This document shows, piece after piece, positions 1 to 10,865 of a stretch of DNA of 64,000 nucleotides. Under the pieces are notes generated by a model. The model ran no database searches. It was not told the DNA's origin and saw nothing but the letters and a program-made list of their open reading frames with translations. The DNA lies in the NCBI GenBank assembly GCA_028023455.1, contig JAQFVV010012395.1, forward strand, positions 5,082,001 through 5,146,000, read 5' to 3'. The DNA is from Epiperipatus broadwayi. Taxonomy: Eukaryota; Onychophora; Udeonychophora; Euonychophora; Peripatidae. A program made the position numbers and the translations under genes. The number at the start of each line of letters is the position of its first letter. The stretch's first letter is position 1.

Positions 1-214
1 TAGTAAAGGCTACAAATAATGATAAAAGAAACAGATAGCATTCCCAATTATATGTTGCAGCTATTTCTTGGGGAGACATATACCAAAAGTTATAAGCTAT
101 ACTAAACAGAGTTGGTATAGTGACCATAAAATTATCACCATTAGTTTCAATAAAATCATGCCTTGTGATGGAAGTAGGATCAATATGATGCTCCCGAAAT
201 GGACGGATAAAAGC
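1..214 (-). CDS. PEDS1: PEDS1 (TMEM189/Kua) exon, histidine-box region, partial at window edge
   Basis: This internal exon of plasmanylethanolamine desaturase is read on the minus strand. An acceptor (TTTTAG, read from about 220 to 215) precedes GCT in phase 0, and 71 codons stay open to the window edge. The peptide starts AFIRPF and continues FREHHIDPTSITRHDFIET, then NGDN. This is the His-rich hallmark of the TMEM189/Kua family, whose histidines bind the di-iron centre. A hydrophobic run after YNWEC is the next membrane segment. In animals the enzyme is an ER membrane protein that puts the vinyl-ether double bond into plasmanylethanolamine to make plasmalogen (family knowledge). The rest of the catalytic domain (HKWSH and HHRIHH boxes in the family) must lie left of base 1. 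No frameshift or stop is visible, so the gene looks functional. Confidence 0.95.
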
Positions 215-3093
215 CTAAAACATACATGTATGTTTATATAAGTAAATATATACAAATACTACACAAAGATATAATTAATATAAAAGAATATATAATCATA
301 TAGTATAGGAACACCCTAATGGCAGATTGACATTTCACAATTCCATTCAGTTAGTCTGAATGAGTTTTTTAATTTACGTTCTCAATTAAGGATCAATTCT
401 GAAAGCTTAGGGCAAAACTTGTCATCCATGCAAGTTATACTTTTTTAGCAAGCACTTATTCTCAACAATAACATTTTAATTAATACATAAATAATTATTA
501 ATCATTTTTTAAAAGATTAAAAATTATTTAATAAAACTAGATATATCTATATACTAAAAATAAAGTTTTGGGAAAATAACATATAGCAGTCCTCCGCAAT
601 TCTGATAAACTCCTACGATTAGCAATAAAAAAAATGCTATTATTTAAAGTCTTTAAAAAGTTCCGATCTACAGAATAGAAAATTCTTCACAGAAATAGGC
701 AATCGACATTCCAATAAAATCTCATTAATTATTTTCAAGGTTTTGGTGTTCTGAAGTACTATTGTATGTAGAATCAAAAATATTTTCATTAGACCATTTG
801 CAATCAAAAAAACTTGAAAACAAGTTTGTGAATTTGCCTTTTTTATATATATCTTGATCAAATCACTTAAGTATAAGTATTGCTAATAGATGGGAGAAAA
901 AGAATTATGGATCTCCAGTAATGAATTTTCTCACAGTTGAAATTCTGCTAAGATCAGGAACTTTAAACAAACATGATGAAATTCAATATATTCCACCTTA
1001 TGGAGTCATCACCACACACTAGTAACAGTTTTATTAAATCAATTAATCAAAAAACAAAAAGAACAATACATAAACTTGGTTTAAAGTTTTTTCAGTCAAT
1101 TTTCTAATAAAATATTAACTAATTAAAATACTTTAATTTGTACATATTTTCATCATTATTTTAGAAATCATTACAACAGAAATTTAGGACTCTTAAGCCT
1201 TGAAATGGATAAATGAAATTTCTTTGAAATACTACCTACCTACTATATGACTGAAGGTTAATGATGATGGTATATTAGATGTGATAATATAATGAACTTT
1301 CCATCATCTATCATTAAATGTTGAAAGTATAGAAAATTTTAAACTTTATTTAAACTTTTCAAATTCAGACAACTTGTTAGTAATAACACACAAATAGGCA
1401 ACACAGGTTAGTAATTACACAATGTTTCGAGTAATATTATTCTTCACTAACATTAGTCAATGATTAAATATTGTCTTCTAGAATGAAAGAGAGATACATT
1501 AATGTGTAATTAAATATAAGTTGCAAAAGTCATGCCATGCTTAGAAATAATTTTACAGAAGACAGAACGACCATTTAACTTTTGTTTACGTGTCATTGGT
1601 ACAATTTTTACTTTTTTTATTTTTACTTTTTTTATTGCATTATTTCTTTATTATTTAGAGACTAACACCTCACAGAAATAGCATTTTATTATAATAATAC
1701 TGTTCTTAAATTATGCTTGTATGTGCTTTTCAGCAATATGCAATGTGCTTACTAGCATTCATACTTATAACTGATAATTTTCCAAACTTTATACAAAATT
1801 ATTAAATATTGTGTTTAATATTTTTTATGTTAACTAATTTTTACCTATAAGTCATAAATAGGATCAATGCTAAGTTTCTCAACACCCTTCTATAAAATAG
1901 CTGTAACTTTTAATAAAGAAAAAATGTTGAAAAAGATATATATTAATATAAACAGAATATTAAAATAAATAAATATGAAATTTTATTTAAAACTGATTTA
2001 TTCTTTTTTTTTTTTTTCTCACAGTTTTGTAGAATAGTAGATAAATATATCTCAATTCAATTTAATTTATTATTGGTAATAATACAATTTTATTCATAGA
2101 CTAAATCCTACTGATTCTAAGACACAAAAACGAACTACAATCCATTATACAATTAGTGAATACAATTTAATGTTTTATTATTAATTAAATATGATTCACT
2201 CATGGTATAACTGCATTGCAATTCAGCATTTTGTAAGCACTGCCTATCCTTCCTTGCATTGATTTAAATGACTTACTTTAAATCACAAATTAGAAAGGAA
2301 TAAATTATATAATCAAGGTGACAAATTGATGAATGAAATATGGTATAAGCTAGAATTGGTTTGCCAAACAATTGCAATCATTGTGAACAATAAAAACAAG
2401 TTTTTAAAAAAGATTAAAGCATTGAATTAATTAAATATGTTAGTCTTTTGCAAAAATTAAATAATTTTTAATGATAAGGATTGAAGGAATATCCATGTTC
2501 GTTTCAGCCAAGTCATTATCCTGAATAAGTTTACATTTATGAATGCTAAAGCAAGAAGAATGTCAAAACTAATCAGAGATAGTTCTTTTTTTTTTTCCTT
2601 TAAGAAAAAAATTAATATTATGGAAAAGAAAAACAACATTACAATCATGAATAATAAATTGATTTATAGCTATTTGCATTCTTGATTGTAAAAAAAATCT
2701 AATTCATTTAAAGGCGAATTTCATTTAACAGCTAAGATTTTGACCTCTGCTACTGCATTCTCTATTTTGTTTATTAATCTAAATATAATTTTTAAATATT
2801 GTATTTATAGATAATATTCTATGTAATTACATCCTTTATTCATTACACAAGCCAAATTTTACATAAGTTGGATCTTCTCTTCAGGTGCACGATTAACATT
2901 ACACGTGGTAATAAATGCTGCAATATATCACAAAAGATCCTCCACCAGCTTAAGAACCATAAAAACTGAGGGCTTTGTTGACTTGGATATCACTTTTTTA
3001 TGCTGTTTATATATATCAAAAATTATTTACAAAAGTTTAAAATTAATTAAAATTTTTTTATCTGTAAGGAATCTTGGTATAGGTTTAATTTAC
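215..3093 (-). other. PEDS1 intron, no recognisable element
   Basis: AT-rich intron between the exons at 1-214 and 3094-3185. I see poly-A and poly-T runs and a duplicated TTTTTACTTTTTTTATT-type stretch near 1608-1634, but no RNA gene, coding remnant or clear transposon. Short open frames here have no recognisable family and look like chance. Confidence 0.6.
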
Positions 3094-3185
3094 CTTGCCT
3101 AAAACTGGCATTTCTACAGTGCCCCATGTGTCAGCACCCCAATGTACAATACCACTGGCAAAATCTGCTGTTAAAATTCCAGCCA
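3094..3185 (-). CDS. PEDS1: PEDS1 exon, second membrane segment and HWGADTWG motif
   Basis: This is a 92-bp exon on the minus strand. A polypyrimidine tract and ACAG acceptor lie at 3186-3200, and a GTAAAT donor lies at 3088-3093. It begins in phase 1 (TG completes a codon begun by T in the exon at 11480-11599, giving Leu) and ends in phase 0. It then encodes 30 residues including [11 protein letters not shown] and [10 protein letters not shown], which are family-diagnostic for TMEM189/Kua. The joined junction reads [13 protein letters not shown] without a break, and the exon joins the next (1-214) as ...VLGK|AFIRPF, as in known homologues. The hydrophobic part is a predicted membrane segment. 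The flanking introns are about 2.9 kb and 8.3 kb. Confidence 0.95.
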
Positions 3186-6100
3186 CTGTAAAAAAAAAAA
3201 AATCTATAATATATAACTAAAATATACCAAATGCTTATTTTTAATTTATGACTAATCAATCCTTCATTATAAAAATTTAGCATGTAAGTAATAAAAAAAA
3301 ACCAAGAGTAAAATAACAACAATAGCATAATTTATATAAATTAAATAGATAACCACTTCACATATTCAGTCCTGGTGATAAATAATAAATTAGTGCAAAA
3401 ATTAGAAAATAGACTATAAAATTAATAAAACAGTATAGGCCATAATATAGTTAACTAATAATGTTATGCATGTAATTTTCATTTTTTCTTAAAAAATAAC
3501 AAAATGAAAAAAAAAAAAAGGTAGGAGGCCATCATTCACTTTGATTTTATTGTATTGTTTATTATTAAAAAAAAAATATATCAAAAACTTTTCTATAAGA
3601 AAGAAAAAAAAAAGATTAATTGCTATAGTTTTAATTGTTAATTATTACAGTACAGACATAAAAATATTTAAAATAGTAAATAAAACTTATTGTAAATATA
3701 TATGGAATAGATATTAAAATTAAAGATTACTGTTACTATTTATTGTTTGTTTAAATCAAAACTTAGATTTTGATATAAACAATATTTATTTTAATATGCA
3801 GCATGTTATTAATTATATAAAAAAATGAGAGAAATATACATGTGTTCTTGATAAAATTGTCTTTAACTAATCAATACAGTTTACATGAAACAATATCTGT
3901 ATGAGCAATATATATTGAGAACTGCCTTAAATTACCTAAATTATTTTTTAATGCCATATACAATATTAATATTAAATCAATAATTATTTGTCATTGCTGC
4001 AGAGGAAAAATATACGTTTATATCAACTTAAAATAATGCATTAATTATTATTTAGTAATGGGCTATTAATTTATTCCCAATATTTTAGCATACTTTTTTT
4101 ATGAACTAAACTATTATAAAATCATCTAACACTTTTACACTAACCTTGTATAAAGAATTGTTACTAGTTATAAAGTCAGTATTAATAATGTTATATACTT
4201 AAAAAAAATAATAATGATGTAATAATTATATATTTTCTTAATTTAAATATTTTTTTTTTAAAAAAAAAGTTATATCATTTCTATATGTATTCTATTTCAA
4301 AACATGGCATTAAGGGATGATATTTCACATCACCTAAATTAAATTCTTAAATAAAAAATTGAATTATTTTAATTTGCTACAATAACTTCTATTATTAAAT
4401 TTAAATACACCAGCTATTTGAGAGTTCTAATCTACTTCTCATCACTCTATTTCTGAGCCATCTCTATAAGCATTATAAACAAATGGATATCAGAAAGTAG
4501 TACCAAAGATTACGCTGGAGATATTTTTGGAATATATTCACTGATCACTGAAGCTTATAGAGATTGTTTTGACTAGAATTATGAAATGTAGTTTACTACC
4601 AGTTCATTTCCCATAAAGTATGATGTTAATATAAAAAAAAATTTCAGATGATTTCCCAAATTATCTTGAACAAACAAGAAGACTGCTAATATGGACATAA
4701 AGAGACCTGTAGTTCATTATAAAAATTGTGACGCTGATGTTAGCTGTGATATGCATAACACAATTATTATAGCAATGGATAGAACACAGCATCCTTTATA
4801 AGGTTCTACAAATCAGATTTGCAGCAACTTCTTATAGGATTCTATCAAAGATACTGTTTGTTACATACTAAATATGTGAACTAGCTAATCTGAAGATCAA
4901 TAATTCAACCGCTAATAGTCATACTTATAAGGGCAGATTTAATGCATTGATGGTGATGGAATTTCTTATCATCTCTAGTGCCAGAATATCATGATATTTG
5001 GCCTGAGCAACAAATTATGTCTTATGAATTTCTTATAAAGTCCCAAACAAATTTTTATTTCCAGATCTTATAACTGGACTTGATCTTTCTAGATATGACT
5101 GAAATTTCATTAATAGATTTAGGATGGCACATGGTCGCTGCTTTATCTTTTTCAAAAATGGAATTTTATAGCTTTTGACATACATAATTGTGGTCAAACA
5201 CAAACCATGAATATCAAAATTAATAATGTCTAATGTATGGATACATGGCAGAATCAAAGGATTTAATAAAGTCACTAGTGAATCTCTCTACCAGTTGGAT
5301 TTATTACAGATTACTTTATAATGTTTGTTGATAGTTAGCTATTTAAAAAAAAAATGAAATGCTATCAAAAAATTAAAATATTTCACAAATATCTTGTAGA
5401 TTTTATGTGTATGTTTATATGTTATATTTTAAATTAATATTAATTATGGCATTTATTCTTTAATCAATGATAAAAATATTAAAATATTTAACTGTTTTCA
5501 ATGCGCAAAGTTCTGATCAATTTTACATTTGTATGTTTGAATCATAAATAAACAATATAAACTAAACTTTTATGATTAAAAATCTAGAGACATATTAAAC
5601 TCTCCCTCCAATTGTTATAAAGTAATGATCAGTTATATCACATAATGAGAAAAAAAAATCATTATTTTATAATAGCATATAATAAACATTAATATCAAGA
5701 CTGCAAATTCCATCAATAATCCTTTGATTCTTTTTTTTTAAATCATCATGATAATCTTTAAAAACTAAGAGTGGAATAAATCTGTCTTTAGATCAAAATA
5801 TATATACACACACAAAAAAGTAGAAGTTTATACTTTTTGACATCAATAAAAGCCAAATACTATATAATGCAAAGGTTTTATTCTATAAAAAGTGCAAGAA
5901 TAAATAGTACAATTTCCCTTTTTCTTTTCAAAAATTGAAACATTACAACTAAATTCAAAGAAAAACCACCATTGTTACAATGTTCATAATACTATATATA
6001 TAATATGTCATTTAGAAAAAATTTTGTTTCTGATGAAAGGCTGACTGTTGGAATGCTTAAAACAACCTCAGAAGAGATTAGTGATATCTCTCTTCCAATT

Positions 6101-6309
6101 TCCCAAAATCAATGAAAAGCTTGCTCTGCAGTTTCTTGAGTTTGAAGAGACGTAAAGTGGACATAGAGTCATTGATGAGTAATTCTATAGTGAGATTGAA
6201 CAATTGCTACGAATTTTTGAAGCCTAAACCTATTTTTTTATTTTTCAGATAATTTTATTAGTATTTTCCTGAAGGTTTGTAATGATAGGGTTTTAGTTGT
6301 ATTTATATA
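3186..6309 (-). other. PEDS1 intron, unannotated left part
   Basis: First part of the 8.3-kb intron between the exons at 3094-3185 and 11480-11599. It is AT-rich, with many A runs near 3190, 3510, 3570 and 4250. No coding similarity and no terminal repeats were recognised. Around 6020-6065 a CTGATGA followed by a poor hairpin occurs, but it lacks GAAA and helix partners (see the rejected items). Confidence 0.5.
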
Positions 6310-6534
6310 TTGGACTATTTCCCTTATCTGATGTGAGTACTGAATATCTTTAGAAAAATTTAACTTTATTTAAATATTCCAAATACATCACATGATCACA
6401 TTTCCTATACTAGCACATTAATTGTTGATAAACAGAGCAAAACTCTCCATACAGTATTGCCACCTGTGCTAAACAGAGTAATCAATGGATGCCAGAAGGC
6501 TTGTGCATAAAATCCCTATCTAATGCCTACTCAT

Positions 6535-6590
6535 CCAATATCCCCAGACTAGTTTCTGGCTTGTGGCCTTCGTCAGTGAGGAGCTTTGGA
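6535..6590 (-). ncRNA. Hammerhead-ribozyme-like motif, copy 1 (minus)
   Basis: On the minus strand: CCAA and TCCTCA (stem I, 5' side), CTGACGA (complement of 6570-6576), a hairpin with GGC/GCC as stem II, GAAA (complement of 6553-6556), the self-complementary ACTAGT as a minimal stem III, C as the cleavage-site base, then TGGGGA and TTGG closing stem I. All invariant core bases are present. The first base pair of stem II is an A-A mismatch, which is unusual. It is the mirror copy of the motif at 6773-6827. Confidence 0.7.
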
Positions 6591-6772
6591 TCTGAGAGCA
6601 CTGCATCTAGATCTTAGGATCTAATGCAACCCTCTAGCAACCACCTTTTATCTCTACTTAACTACTAAACTATGAGCTTAGATTGAAAATATTTTTTGTG
6701 TTTTAAATTTCATTCTCATAGTTTAGTAGTTAAGTAGAGATAAAAGGTGGTTGCTAGAGGGTTGCATTAGAT

Positions 6773-6827
6773 CCAAAGCTCCTCACTGACGAAGGCCACA
6801 AGCCAGAAACTAGTCTGGGGATATTGG
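6773..6827 (+). ncRNA. Hammerhead-ribozyme-like motif, copy 2 (plus)
   Basis: CTGACGA at 6786-6792 and GAAA at 6806-6809 frame a stem II hairpin (GGC 6794-6796 with GCC 6802-6804). Stem III is ACTAGT (6809-6814). The predicted cleavage follows C6815. Stem I pairs TCCTCA (6780-6785) with TGGGGA (6816-6821), and past an internal loop CCAA (6773-6776) pairs with TTGG (6824-6827). Short stem III hammerheads of this kind are known from Penelope-like elements, where they may work as dimers. The weak point is the A-A apposition at the base of stem II. Confidence 0.72.
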
Positions 6828-7012
6828 ATGAGTAGGCATTAGATAGGGATTTTATGCACAAGCCTTCTGGCATCCATTGATTAATCTGTTTAGCACAGGT
6901 GGCAATACTGTATGGAGAGTTTTGCTCTGTTTATCAACAATTAATGTGCTAGTATAGGAAATGTGATCATGTGATGCTTAATGGTTTAACACCAATCCTG
7001 CCTAATAGGATA

Positions 7013-7088
7013 GTGGTGGCTATGGTTGTAAAAGAGCCAAAGACACCAAAATGTATGGGTGTTGAACTGAGTTCAGACCCATATGACT
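7013..7088 (+). other. tRNA-like segment between two hammerhead motifs
   Basis: The stretch starts GGATAGTGGTGGCTATGG (A-box-like) and ends TGAGTTCAGACCC (B-box-like, imperfect against GGTTCGANTCC), with spacing near that of a tRNA. It does not fold into an obvious canonical tRNA by eye. It may be an internal RNA polymerase III promoter or a relic of tRNA origin. Confidence 0.4.
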
Positions 7089-7239
7089 ATTTAAGCTATT
7101 GAGCTTAGATTGAAAATATTTTTTGTGTTTTTTTTGTGTTTTCAATTTCATTCTCATAGTTTAGTAGTTAAGTAGAGATAAAAGGTGGTTGCTAGAGGGT
7201 TGCATTAGATCCTAAGATCTAGATGCAGTGCTCTCAGAT

Positions 7240-7294
7240 CCAAAGCTCCTCACTGACGAAGGCCACAAGCCAGAAGCTAGTCTGGGGATATTGG
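7240..7294 (+). ncRNA. Hammerhead-ribozyme-like motif, copy 3 (plus)
   Basis: Same architecture as the copy at 6773-6827, with CTGACGA at 7253-7259 and predicted cleavage after C7282. The one core change is GAAA to GAAG. The altered base is 15.1, which still pairs (G-U) in stem III, so the invariant GAA is kept. It lies 467 bp downstream of the previous copy in the same direction. Confidence 0.65.
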
Positions 7295-7511
7295 ATGAGT
7301 AGGCATTAGATAGGGATTTTATGCACAAGCCTTCTGGCATCCATTGATTACTCTGTTTAGCACAGGTGGCAATACTGTATGGAGAGTTTTGCTCTGTTTA
7401 TTCCAAATACATTCAATTGCTAATAATAGCACATCAAACAGGTTATGTTTCAAGGGGTATTATTCTCTCCTCTTCTTTAGATGTTGCTGGCTGACTAGTA
7501 ACAATACTAAT

Positions 7512-7590
7512 ATGGGAAACGAACCTGGACCCTTAGATTCTTGAGTATTGAATTTTAAAGTAATGCTCTAATCAACTGAACCATCCTGCC
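7512..7590 (-). other. tRNA-like segment in left PLE arm
   Basis: Read on the minus strand it starts GGCAGGATGGTTCAGTTGAT (A-box region) and ends with AGGTTCGTTTCC (B box, complement of 7515-7525). It is the inverted partner of 8555-8633. The D-arm and T-arm layout resemble a tRNA; the anticodon arm is degenerate. Confidence 0.5.
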
Positions 7591-7625
7591 AAAGAGAATA
7601 GTCAGTAGAAATTTCATATACTTAT

Positions 7626-8388
7626 CTATGAGGTTCCTCCTGATTTCTCCATTTTTTTCTTCTTAAGAGTAAAGTTGATTAGGGGTTTACATACATTATG
7701 TATAGTCACACTGGGTTGACTTACGGGATAATTTGCCATTGCTATGTGAGCAGCTTCTTTAAATTTTCTTCTTTGTACCTTTTCTTTTCTATCCAATATT
7801 TTTGTGGTTTTCCCAAATGAACATAAGTTCATTGATAATATATAGTCTGTTATCTTAGACAATAGGATGATTAGTCTCACAAAAATATGTTCTTCCACAT
7901 TCACATGGTATTTCATAGATGCAGTTTTTTCTTTTCAGCATTTCAAGTTTAAATTTTGTAGATGTTAGAATTCCTCATAATGTGGAATGGCTCTGGAAGG
8001 CTATTCTGATGTTATACTGATTGCAAATTTTCCTTAATTTTTCTGTTATTGTTGGTATGTATTGGTTTCTACAATACCAATAAATGTTTTTCCTTTTGAT
8101 GGTTCTTTTTGTTGTCTATTTAAGATTTTCTTAATAACAGTTAATGGATAACCATTTTTCATAAGTTTGTTCTATACAGATCTTTTCCTTTTCTAAATCG
8201 CTGGTTTCTGAACAAACTTCTTTTGCTCTGTTCCATAGTGATAGTATAACTCCATGTTTTGTGTTTCTAGTGTGATTGGATGTATAGGCTATGTATTTTT
8301 CTGTATGTGTAGGTTTTTGGTAAATTGTCGTTTTGATTTTGCCATGAGGAAGTCTTATCACAACATATGTTCCATTGGGAAAACACAA
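7626..8388 (-). pseudogene. Penelope-like RT C-terminus and GIY-YIG endonuclease remnant
   Basis: Minus-strand remnant of a Penelope-like polyprotein. The upstream part (8388-8131) reads IYQKPTHTEKY, then H-T-x-N-T-K-H-G-V-I and LWNRAKEVCSE. This matches the conserved segment of PLE reverse transcriptases downstream of the catalytic motifs (Y-x-K-P-T-x-T-x-x-Y...R-A). After stops and frame changes the endonuclease part follows at about 7930-7830 with YEIPCECGRTYFCET, the degenerate equivalent of Y-x-I-P-C-x-C-x-x-x-Y-I-G-x-T in the PLE GIY-YIG domain. The Tyr of the second box is replaced by Phe and the Gly is lost. Several stops make it non-functional. The N-terminal half of the RT is absent, because the element turns into its inverted partner near 8365-8388. 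Confidence 0.8.
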
Positions 8389-8554
8389 AAAAATTGGATA
8401 GAGAAGAAAAGGTACAAAAAAGAAAATTTAAAGAAGCTGCTCACATGACAATGGCAAACATCACTAATCAACTTTGCTCTTAAAAAGAAAAAGTAGAGAA
8501 ATCAGGAGGAACCTCATAGATAAGTATATGAAATTTATACTGACTATTGCCTTT

Positions 8555-8633
8555 GGCAGGATAGCTGTTGGTTAGAAGTGTTATTTTAAAATGCAATACT
8601 CAAGAATCTAAGGGTCCAGGTTCGATTCCCATG
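8555..8633 (+). other. tRNA-like segment in right PLE arm
   Basis: GGCAGGATAGCTGTTGGTTA gives an A-box-like start, and 8619-8629 is a perfect B box, GGTTCGATTCC. It lies about 30 bp upstream of a degenerate hammerhead-like core (8665-8697). Presence in both arms suggests it belongs to the element rather than being a separate SINE. Confidence 0.55.
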
Positions 8634-8659
8634 CTAGTACTGACACTGGTCAGGCCAAC

Positions 8660-8712
8660 AACACCTGACGAAGAGGGGAGATTAATATTTCTTGAAACAT
8701 TATGCTTAAACT
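8660..8712 (+). ncRNA. Degenerate hammerhead-like core in right PLE arm
   Basis: CTGACGA at 8665-8671 and GAAAC at 8694-8698 bracket a 22-nt segment that pairs poorly here (AAGA with TCTT). The inverted copy near 7440-7475 has better GG/CC pairing, so an ancestral stem AAGAGG/CCTCTT is plausible. I take it as a decayed ribozyme. Confidence 0.35.
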
Positions 8713-9349
8713 AACCTGTTTGATGTGCTATTACAACAGTTGAATGTATTTGGAATATTTAAATAAAGTTAAATTTTTTAAAGACATTCAATACTCACAT
8801 TAGATGATGAAAATAGTCTAATATATTAATACAATTTTATTAGTAATTTTATATTGGTTACTAATTGAAAAAAAATATTTATCAGCTTCTCATGGTGGGT
8901 CCAAAATATTTTAAATTTCATATCTATTGACTACCAGAGTTCTGGTTTAGTTGTTTATCTTCTTCTTATGGAATCTCTTTATTTCTCACATCATAAAATC
9001 TGAAGTATACTTTTAGAGGCTTATCTTTCAATACAATTATTTGATATGTATATTGCTTTATACTAATACTAGCTGCCAATACCATATAATAACAGAAAAT
9101 AGGTCAAAATTATGAACAAAAGAGAGTCAAATAAATTTTTGGATATTCTACATTCTAGACAATCACCTAAATTATATTAACAAAAAATAAAATGAGATTA
9201 AACATGAAAAAAAATATCAATAAATCTTTATTTATTAATAATAGAAATAACTATAAGATGTATTTTTATATATAGTCGTATTTTCTTGATATTTAGCAAA
9301 TTTCCAATATGAGTCATTCAAATTACAATGAGAACAAATAAAGAGCTCT

Positions 9350-10665
9350 TGAAAGATAGTGCAGCAATAATTGAACAAAAGTACATTCTGAATATAAGTG
9401 GCAGCACTCCAAATCTTAATATATGGAATGCTGAAGACTTGCAGAAGAGTGGGTAGAGAGATGGGGATTAAATTTAATGATGAAAAATCAAAAATATTGA
9501 TGATAAATGCTGGGGAAAGAGAAGAGAAAGAATTTGTATTGGAGGATATAAAGATAAAGTGGTGAATAGGTATAACTATTTGGCAGTCGTCTTAAGTAAT
9601 CAGAGGAATTGTTTGGATGAATGGGAGAAAAAATTGATAAATGAAGCAAAGACAAGAAAGGAACTGATAAAGAAATTAACAGTTTTCATATAATAAATAT
9701 GATGTAGCAAAAATTGTATGAAAGGGAGTGGCAGTAGCAGGGTCACTTATGGTAATGATGCGTTAGGTGTGAGTAAAGGAGTGATAGATTATTTAAAAAA
9801 AGTACAAAGAGAAGGAGGAAACATGTTTTAGATGCAGATGTATGGATGGCAAAGAAAGCAATTCAAGGAGAAATGGAATGGTCACGTTTTTATGTGAGAG
9901 ATGCAAAAAACCAAATGACAATGTTTGGTAGATTGAAATTTATGGACAGTAAGAGAATAGCCAAAATAATATTTAATTGGGTTATGAATAAAGGACAGAA
10001 AACAAGATGGGTGAGAAAGGTAGTATGGTATGTAGATCTGGATAAAAACTTTGTCAGTATACTTATACAAAAGGTAGGACGATTGTGTTAGGAGGATTGT
10101 TGGGTGTTGCAATGGCAAATGGGATAGAAGAATAGATGCATTAATTAAAAATAGAGAGTTGGAAAATTAATATGGAGAGTAAAAAGAGTTTAAATATATA
10201 CAGAAGTAAACAGAATATTGGGTGTGAGTTAATTTATGATAATAGGAAGAAAAGTAGGTTATTGTTTAAGGTTCGATCAGGATAGTTAGCAACAAGGGAA
10301 TATACACATATATGGAGAAATGTGGGTGATTTAATCTGAAAGTTATGTAAGAAAGGCATAGTAAATATTAGACATCTGCTAATTGAATATAAATGTTTAC
10401 AAGCAGAAAGGTTACAAATAATAAAGTTTAATGGGAGAATAAATATAAACAAAGTGATTATACAGAAAGTGGGTTCTTGGGTTTTTATGTTGGGTTTGGA
10501 AAAAGATAAGGAGGACCTAGATATAAAGGCGATTGAATGGACAAAAATGGGATAGAGCATGATAGAGAAGAATATGGGAAAAATTTAGGGTGGAGAATGG
10601 AAAGGGAAGGTGGCTAACAGGGTTTCTCTGGACATAGTGGCTGAGAGATTCCTGACTTCGATAAA
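9350..10665 (+). pseudogene. Non-LTR retrotransposon (LINE) RT C-terminal remnant
   Basis: The plus strand, in several frames, carries the back half of a LINE ORF2. At about 9450 it reads MGIKFNDEKSKILMINAGE, the conserved N-x-x-K-S-K block downstream of the RT catalytic box. EFVLEDIKIKW then leads into a degenerate Y-x-Y-L-G-V box. Around 9770-10090 follow KYKEKEE and an IQGEMEW...YVRDAK...MFGRLK...W segment, and around 10150-10400 LNIYRSKQNIG...IYDN...LLFKVRSG and a C-x-x-C-type zinc knuckle remnant (KLCKKG...IRHLLIE). Stops and frame changes are frequent. The clade was not determined. The catalytic DD box and the endonuclease are missing, as expected of a 5'-truncated copy. Confidence 0.7.
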
Positions 10666-10865
10666 GGAGTAGTCATATTGCATCACACCTTTCTATTTAT
10701 CTCATACTATAGAATAATTGTTCAAAATTTGCTTCTTTTTTCCTTTCCCAGTGAGATAAAAACAAGTGAATAAAAAATATTTTTTTAAAAAGTACTACTT
10801 CCTCAGTCTTAAGAAATGATATTAGAAGAGTAAGTAGTTAGTCATTTATTAGATTAGAGATTATC

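Larger units (their letters stand above)
6389..7399. mobile_element. 1,011-bp ribozyme-bearing insertion with 13-bp target duplication
   Basis: The copies of ATTCCAAATACAT at 6376-6388 and 7400-7412 are perfect direct repeats flanking this insert. The insert has three modules: a left arm (6389 to about 6680, minus), a right arm (about 6705-6976, plus) that is a near-perfect reverse complement, and a further plus copy (about 7090-7399) separated by a tRNA-like segment. Each module has a hammerhead-like core. Only the first and third copies contain a 28-bp stretch beginning TGAGAGCACTGC (6591-6619 as its complement region, and 7209-7238); the second lacks it. There is no coding capacity. Fragments of the same family occur at 52330-52382 and 59340-59580. 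It is best read as a non-autonomous PLE or retrozyme-like element. Confidence 0.7.
6310..8820. mobile_element. Penelope-like element as an inverted (foldback) pair
   Basis: The left margin (about 6312-6388, continuing at 7400-7940) and the right margin (about 8365-8818) are inverted copies of each other. Matching pieces include the tail AATATTTAAATAAAGTTAAA, a tRNA-like block, and sequence downstream of a GIY-YIG coding remnant. The tails point outward, so two partial PLE copies are joined head to head, an arrangement well known for Penelope elements. The coding remnant lies on the minus strand (7626-8388). A 1,011-bp insert (6389-7399), bounded by the 13-bp duplication ATTCCAAATACAT, interrupts the left tail. 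The whole block lies in a PEDS1 intron. Outer limits are approximate. Confidence 0.75.

Noticed and set aside
6020-6070. CTGATGA followed by a weak hairpin, hammerhead-like
   Set aside because: GAAA is missing (AAAAC), stem II pairs poorly, and stem I has no partner.
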